NCBI RefSeq assembly: GCF_012034175.1
Contig: NZ_JAATEJ010000002.1
Location: 248,001-312,000, forward strand
Reading direction: 5' to 3'
Source of the DNA: Actinacidiphila epipremni
GTDB lineage: Bacteria; Actinomycetota; Actinomycetes; Streptomycetales; Streptomycetaceae
Length of the DNA: 64,000 nt
Part shown: positions 59,855 to 64,000 of the stretch, one piece after another
How the letters are laid out: each line of letters begins with the position of its first letter
Numbering within the stretch: position 1 is the first letter of the stretch
Translations under genes and position numbers: made by a program
The notes under the pieces: model-generated
The model's input: the letters and a program-made list of their open reading frames with translations, nothing else
Told to the model about the DNA's origin: nothing
Databases searched by the model: none

Positions 59855-60400
59855 GTGGCAGCGGAGACCCGACGGGACGCCGAGTTCGCGGCGTTCACCG
59901 CCGGGGCGGCAGGGCGCCTGCTGCACACCGCCACCCTGCTCACCGGCGACCCCGCGCAGGCCGAGCGGCTGCTCACGGCGACGCTCGCGCGCACGTACGC
60001 CGACTGGCTGCGGATGCGCGCGGAGGACCCGTACGACCAGGCGCGGGCCGAGCTGATCCGGCGGTTCGCCTACCGGCCGTGGTGGCGCCGGCCGCGCGGC
60101 GGGGTCCTGGACCGGCTCACCCCGCAGGAGCGGCTGGTGGTGACGATGCGGTACTTCGAGGGCGTCGCGGAGGAGCAGACCGCCGCGCAACTGGGCCTGG
60201 CCGCCGAGCGGGTACGGGCGATCGCCGCCCGCGCGACCGCGACCCTGCGCAGCCGCCCACCGGCCGGCCCCGGCCCGGCCCCGCGCACGGTGGCCGAGGC
60301 ACGCGACCGGCAGGGCGGCGACCGCGGCGCCCCGGGCGGACGCAGCAGCACGGGCGGCCCCGGCGGCGCGCACCGGGCGGCGCACGGGGTGGCGCGGTGA
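59855..60400 (+). CDS. Degenerate ECF (SigE-type) sigma factor
   Basis: A 181-residue sigma-70 family protein. Region 2 is weak (RDAEFAAFTAGAAGRLLHTATLLTGDPAQAERLLTATLARTYADWLR), while region 4 is clear (LTPQERLVVTMRYFEGVAEEQTAAQLGLAAERVRAIAARATATLRS). The C-terminal ~50 residues are Gly/Arg/Pro-rich. GTG 59855 follows GGGGAGA; a second GTG at 59840 is less likely. It overlaps the next gene by 4 bases. Function as a true sigma factor is uncertain because region 2.4 is poorly conserved. Confidence 0.75.
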   Translation: MAAETRRDAEFAAFTAGAAGRLLHTATLLTGDPAQAERLLTATLARTYADWLRMRAEDPYDQARAELIRRFAYRPWWRRPRGGVLDRLTPQERLVVTMRYFEGVAEEQTAAQLGLAAERVRAIAARATATLRSRPPAGPGPAPRTVAEARDRQGGDRGAPGGRSSTGGPGGAHRAAHGVAR

Positions 60401-60663
60401 GCCCGCGGGCGCCGAACCGGCGCGACGACGAGGTGCGGCAGCTGCTGGACACCCCGCACCCGGCGGTGCCCGCCGAACTGGTGGCGCGGGCGACCGCCCG
60501 GGGCCGCCGTACCGTACGCCGCCGCCTGCTGGCCCGGCGGGCGCTGTGGGTGCTGCTGGCCCTCGCCCTGGTCGCCGGCGTCGTCCTGGCGGTCCTGCTG
60601 TGGCCGGACCACCCCACCGCGAGCAACGACACCGGCGACGCCACCTGGTGGGCCCCGGGCTAG
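60397..60663 (+). CDS. Small membrane protein paired with the sigma factor
   Basis: An 88-residue protein. A charged cytoplasmic part (NRRDDEVRQLLDTPHPAVPAELVARATARGRRTVRRRLL) is followed by one membrane helix (LWVLLALALVAGVVLAVLLWP) and a short tail. A sigma gene followed at a 4-base overlap by a one-helix protein suggests an anti-sigma factor, but the cytoplasmic domain is too short for a known anti-sigma fold. It is not recognised. Confidence 0.6.
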   Translation: MSPRAPNRRDDEVRQLLDTPHPAVPAELVARATARGRRTVRRRLLARRALWVLLALALVAGVVLAVLLWPDHPTASNDTGDATWWAPG

Positions 60664-60741
60664 GCCGGCCCGGTGCCGGCGGACGCGATGCCCGCCGGCC
60701 GGACGTGGCGGTGTGCGCCGGCCGGACGTGGCGAGATCGCG

Positions 60742-61917
60742 TCAGCCGAGCGCCTGGCGGAGGTCCGTCAGCAGGTCGTCGACCGACTCGATGCCGACCG
60801 AGAGGCGTACGAGGTCCGCGGGGACTTCGAGTGCGGAGCCGGCGGCGGAGGCGTGGGTCATCCGGCCGGGGTGCTCGATGAGCGACTCGACGCCGCCCAG
60901 CGACTCGCCGAGGGTGAAGAGCGCCGCCCGGTTGCACACCGCGACCGCCGCGTCCTCGCCGCCGGCGACGCGGAAGGAGACCATGCCGCCGAAGGCCCGC
61001 ATCTGCTTGGCGGCGACCTCGTGGCCCGGGTGCTGCGGCAGCCCGGGGTAGAGGACCTCGGTGACCTTCGGGTGCCCGGCGAGCATCTCCGCGACGCGCT
61101 CCGCGTTGGAGCAGTGCCGGTCCATGCGCACCGCGAGCGTCTTGATGCCGCGCATCACCAGCCACGCATCGAAGGGCCCGGCGACCGCGCCCATCGCGTT
61201 CTGGTGGTAGGCCAGTTCGTCGCCGAGCGCGGCGTCGGAGGTGACCAGCGCGCCGCCGACGACGTCGGAGTGGCCGCCCATGTACTTGGTCGTGGAGTGC
61301 ACGACGACGTCCGCGCCGAGCGCGAGCGGCTGCTGGAGGTAGGGGCTGGCGAAGGTGTTGTCGACGACCAGCCGCACGCCGGCCTGCCGGGCGACGCCGG
61401 CGAGCGCGGCGATGTCGGTGATGCCCAGCAGCGGGTTGGACGGCGTCTCGACCCAGATGAGCTTGGTCTCCGGGCGGACGGCGTCGCGTACCGCCTGGAC
61501 GTCGGAGGTGTCGGCCACCGACCACGCGATGCCCCAGCGCTCCACGACCTTCGCGAACAGCCGGAACGTGCCGCCGTACGCGTCGTTCGGGATGACGACG
61601 TGGTCGCCCGGCGCGAGCAGGGTCCGCAGCAGGCAGTCCTCGGCGGCGAGCCCGGAGGCGAAGGCGAGGCCGCGCCGGCCGCCCTCCAGGGCCGCGAGGT
61701 TGGCCTCCAGCGCGGTCCTGGTCGGGTTGGCCGAGCGGCTGTACTCGTAGCCGCCGCGCAGGCCGCCTACGCCGTCCTGCTTGTACGTCGACACCTGGTA
61801 GATGGGGGTGACGACGGCGCCGGTGGCCGCGTCCGCGGGCTGCCCGGCGTGGATGGCCAGGGTCTCGAAGTGCCGGCCGGCCTCGTCGCCCCGGTGATCG
61901 CTGTGGTGATCGCTCAT
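60742..61917 (-). CDS. metB: Cystathionine gamma-synthase
   Basis: A 391-residue Cys/Met-metabolism PLP enzyme. The PLP lysine is K211 in DVVVHSTTKYMGGHSDVVGGALV; YEYSRSANPTRTALEANLAALEGG is the family signature, and NDAYGGTFRLF and VETPSNPLL follow. It joins an activated homoserine and cysteine to cystathionine, or acts as a cystathionine gamma-lyase; the two are hard to tell apart by eye. ATG 61917 gives the normal length. It is monocistronic. Confidence 0.9.
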   Translation of the reverse strand: MSDHHSDHRGDEAGRHFETLAIHAGQPADAATGAVVTPIYQVSTYKQDGVGGLRGGYEYSRSANPTRTALEANLAALEGGRRGLAFASGLAAEDCLLRTLLAPGDHVVIPNDAYGGTFRLFAKVVERWGIAWSVADTSDVQAVRDAVRPETKLIWVETPSNPLLGITDIAALAGVARQAGVRLVVDNTFASPYLQQPLALGADVVVHSTTKYMGGHSDVVGGALVTSDAALGDELAYHQNAMGAVAGPFDAWLVMRGIKTLAVRMDRHCSNAERVAEMLAGHPKVTEVLYPGLPQHPGHEVAAKQMRAFGGMVSFRVAGGEDAAVAVCNRAALFTLGESLGGVESLIEHPGRMTHASAAGSALEVPADLVRLSVGIESVDDLLTDLRQALG

Positions 61918-61997
61918 GGCGCCGAGCGTAGTGCGTCGCGGGCGGCGGATGGCTGCACCCGATCCGCGCCCCTGGTGAGCCGCGCTCTGGTAGGCAT

Positions 61998-62558
61998 GTG
62001 TCCCGCGGTACGACGACGGTACGCGACGACACGGGGGTGTGGCGGGTGCAGGGGCCGAGCGTGGGGATCGACGACACCGGCTGGGCGCGGATGGGGCCCG
62101 AGCAGCGGGTCCGGGCGGTGGTGGCGCTGCTGACGGACCGCCGGGACGCGGCGGCGCCGCGGCCGATGGGGCTCGGGGTGCGGGAGATCATGGAGATCGA
62201 GCGCGACCAGCCGGGTCCGGTGGGCGCGGCCTACCGGTGCTTCCTGTCGGTGACGGGCGGCGGGTTCGGCCGGCTGCTGGTGAGCAGCGACGTGTTCTAC
62301 CCGCTGATGCTGGGGCTGCGCGAGGCGGCGGAGGACCTGCTGGCCGAGCACGGCGTGCCCTTCCGGCTCGCGGACACCGACCGGGTGTTCCTGATGCACC
62401 AGAACGGCCGCTTCGACTTCCTGCGGGGCCCGGGACCCGATCCCGAGGTGTGGTCCTACGACGAGGCGGACGGCGACTTCGCCGGGCCGAACCCGACGGG
62501 GGCGACCTTCACCGAGTGGCTGCGGGGCGTGGCCGAGCGGGAGGTACGCGGCGGCTGA
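61998..62558 (+). CDS. SMI1/KNR4 (SUKH) family-like protein
   Basis: A 186-residue protein. The core resembles SUKH immunity-type proteins: GPVGAAYRCFLSVTGGGFGRLLVSSDVFYPLMLGLREAAEDLLAEHGVPFRL, then VFLMHQNGRFDFLRG and EVWSYDEADGDFAGPNPTGATFTEWLRGV, which is the end of SMI1/KNR4 domains. GTG 61998 is the first start of the frame; a shorter product cannot be excluded. SUKH proteins are commonly immunity proteins for nuclease toxins, but no toxin is next to it. Confidence 0.7.
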   Translation: MSRGTTTVRDDTGVWRVQGPSVGIDDTGWARMGPEQRVRAVVALLTDRRDAAAPRPMGLGVREIMEIERDQPGPVGAAYRCFLSVTGGGFGRLLVSSDVFYPLMLGLREAAEDLLAEHGVPFRLADTDRVFLMHQNGRFDFLRGPGPDPEVWSYDEADGDFAGPNPTGATFTEWLRGVAEREVRGG

Positions 62559-62641
62559 GGGCGTGGGGCGGCGTGAACGGCCGCCGGCCGCGCGGGAGTC
62601 GGACTCCGCGGGCGGCCGGCGTGCGCCTCGGTGCCGTCAGC

Positions 62642-64000
62642 TCACCAGGTGGTGGGCGGCGGCGGGGGGACGACGGCCGGGCGGTCGTCGCAGGTGATGG
62701 TGTTGGGCAGCTCCCACGGGGCGAGCCAGGGGCCCGTGGTGCCGCCGCCGTCGTTGCCGCCGAGGTCGGTGACGGCGAACTCCGAGCCGGCGGGCGTGAA
62801 GTTGAAGGAGCCGCAGTTGTTGACGCCGACCGCGCCGACGTTGCGGGCGTCGACGTTCTGGAACGTCGCGCCGCCGGCGGTGCGGGCGCTGAGCACCGAG
62901 GTGCCGGTGCCGTCCACCTGGATGTCCTTGAAGTGGACGCCTGTGATCGAGTAGAGGTCCTTCACGGGGAAGTCGCTGACCAGCATGATCGCGTTGTACG
63001 TGCTGTCGAGGAAGTGGTCGCCGGTCACCTGGATGTCGGCGTCGATGTTCTTCTCCAGCGCGTAGAACCAGATCGCGCCGAGCCCGATGTTCCAGTTGAG
63101 CTCGTAAGTCCCGGCCCGCACCGTGGTGTTGCCGGTGATGGCGAGCTTGCCGGTGAAGGGCTCGGCGCCGAAGCGGGAGCCGACCTGGATGGCGCTGCCC
63201 TCGCGGATCGGGTCGGCGATCAGGTTGTCGGCCACCGTGTTGTCCGAACCGCCGTACAGGGCGATGCCGTTGGCGAGCACCGGGGTCTGCACGGTGTTGT
63301 GGTCGATGGTGTTGCCGACGTCCTCGGTCTTCTCCGACCACAGCGCGAGCGCGTCGTCCCCGGTGTTGCGCAGGAAGTTGTTGGAGATCGACGAACGGGT
63401 CACTCCGGTGTGGAAGTTGATGCCGTCCGCGATCTGGTCGACGATCACGTTGTTGGTGATTTTCAGGTTGGTCATGGGTCCGTCGAACCACATGCCGACC
63501 TTGGTGTGCTGGATGTACAGCCCGTCGATCGTGGAGTTGCTGAGCGCGCCGCCGATGCCGTTGACCTGGTCGGTGTCGATACGCTCGCGCACGTCGCCCT
63601 GGATCGCGAAGCCGGACAGGTGGACGTCAGAACTGCCGCCCTGGGCCGCGTCCTTGCCGTAGAAGCCGACGCCGGTGTGCACGCTGCCGTCGGGTGCGGG
63701 CGTGGCGAGGTCCACCTGGTGGCCCTTGATGATGGTGTACCAGCTGCCGGCGCCCTCGATCGTGACGTGGTCGACGATGATGTGCCGGTCGACCTGGTAC
63801 GTGCCCGGCGGGATGTAGACCTTCAGGTGGCTGCGCTGCGCGAAGGCGACGGCCTTCTCGATCGCGCCGGCCGAGTCGCGGCGGCCGGTCGGGTCGGCGC
63901 CGAAGAGCAGCACGTTCGCGGCGAGCAGGTCGATCTTGGGCGGGGCGACGAGCTGGGAGTCCAGCAGGTCGATCGTGGTGGTCGCGGCGCCTGCCGGCAC
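62642..64000 (-). CDS. Alpha-1,3-glucanase/mycodextranase-like (GH87) protein, partial
   Basis: The last 452 codons of a secreted right-handed beta-helix enzyme; the 5' end lies beyond the right edge. It starts in a pectate-lyase-like N-terminal helix (NVLLFGADPTGRRDSAGAIEKAVAFAQRSHLKVYIPPGTYQVD) and continues with HLSGFAIQGDVRERIDTDQVNGIGG. It then has VIVDQIADGINFHTGVTRSSISNNFLRNTGDDALALWSEK, where one Asp plus the paired DD fit the GH87 catalytic triad. The C-terminus is Pro-rich. GH87 enzymes degrade alpha-1,3-glucan of fungal walls or mutan. A signal peptide and carbohydrate-binding modules may lie upstream of the window. Confidence 0.85.
   Translation of the reverse strand: MPAGAATTTIDLLDSQLVAPPKIDLLAANVLLFGADPTGRRDSAGAIEKAVAFAQRSHLKVYIPPGTYQVDRHIIVDHVTIEGAGSWYTIIKGHQVDLATPAPDGSVHTGVGFYGKDAAQGGSSDVHLSGFAIQGDVRERIDTDQVNGIGGALSNSTIDGLYIQHTKVGMWFDGPMTNLKITNNVIVDQIADGINFHTGVTRSSISNNFLRNTGDDALALWSEKTEDVGNTIDHNTVQTPVLANGIALYGGSDNTVADNLIADPIREGSAIQVGSRFGAEPFTGKLAITGNTTVRAGTYELNWNIGLGAIWFYALEKNIDADIQVTGDHFLDSTYNAIMLVSDFPVKDLYSITGVHFKDIQVDGTGTSVLSARTAGGATFQNVDARNVGAVGVNNCGSFNFTPAGSEFAVTDLGGNDGGGTTGPWLAPWELPNTITCDDRPAVVPPPPPTTW

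Overview
The window is a GC-rich (about 70%) chromosomal segment from a filamentous actinomycete, most likely Streptomyces or a close relative. This is an inference from several signs: frequent GTG starts with AGGAGG-type ribosome sites, strong G/C third-position bias, mycothiol metabolism (Mca), a GAF-SpoIIE-HATPase fusion phosphatase, DasR-type operators, ECF42/DGPF genes and many short leaderless promoters. I saw no rRNA, tRNA, CRISPR array, insertion sequence or prophage.

Layout. 1-4399: end of fumarase, a DUF402 protein, a methyltransferase and a SpoIIE-type phosphatase. 4400-9936: an SPFH membrane protein with a ribbon-helix-helix partner, then a PadR-ABC-FtsX operon with its own operator. 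9964-16271: AI-2E-type permease, SLT transglycosylase, PIN-PhoH ATPase, cis-prenyl transferase and aldo/keto reductase. 16379-27139: a complete Tad (Flp-type) pilus locus: prepilin peptidase, OmpA-like protein, lipoprotein, TadG-like protein, Flp-like pilin, TadC, TadB, TadA, TadE, a CpaE ATPase fused to a TadE pseudopilin, a CpaB-like SAF protein and a zinc-ribbon protein. Seven genes from the zinc-ribbon protein to TadC run as one tightly coupled unit, with a second unit (pilin to OmpA) downstream.

27277-34688 is a catabolic region. A secreted GH18 chitinase is followed by a convergent kinase-IclR-RidA operon, which is divergent from a D-serine-dehydratase-like enzyme and a D-aminoacylase. 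Near-perfect DasR-box palindromes lie in the promoters of both the chitinase and the D-aminoacylase, suggesting shared amino-sugar control. 34597-35730 holds the decayed remnant of a KAP P-loop NTPase joined to a receiver-like domain. 35822-44810: aminotransferase, GTP-dependent PEP carboxykinase, hemolysin-III membrane protein, MFS exporter with TetR regulator, and a YyaL-type thioredoxin-domain protein.

44952-52973 is an accessory region: a small membrane protein, a stand-alone RAMA-domain protein, a leaderless RHH/PIN toxin-antitoxin pair, an internally deleted Uma2 gene, an ECF42 sigma factor with its DGPF partner and a matching promoter, and a 1348-residue NB-ARC/TPR protein with a putative membrane hairpin. 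53039-64000 is mainly housekeeping: mca, DUF4307, greA, a DrrAB-type exporter, ilvA, a MarR regulator, a degenerate sigma factor with a membrane partner, metB, a SUKH-like protein and the 3' part of a GH87-type glucanase that leaves the window.

The best candidates for undescribed biology are the DasR-boxed D-amino-acid cluster, the CpaE-TadE fusion within the Tad locus, the large NB-ARC protein, and the KAP-receiver remnant.
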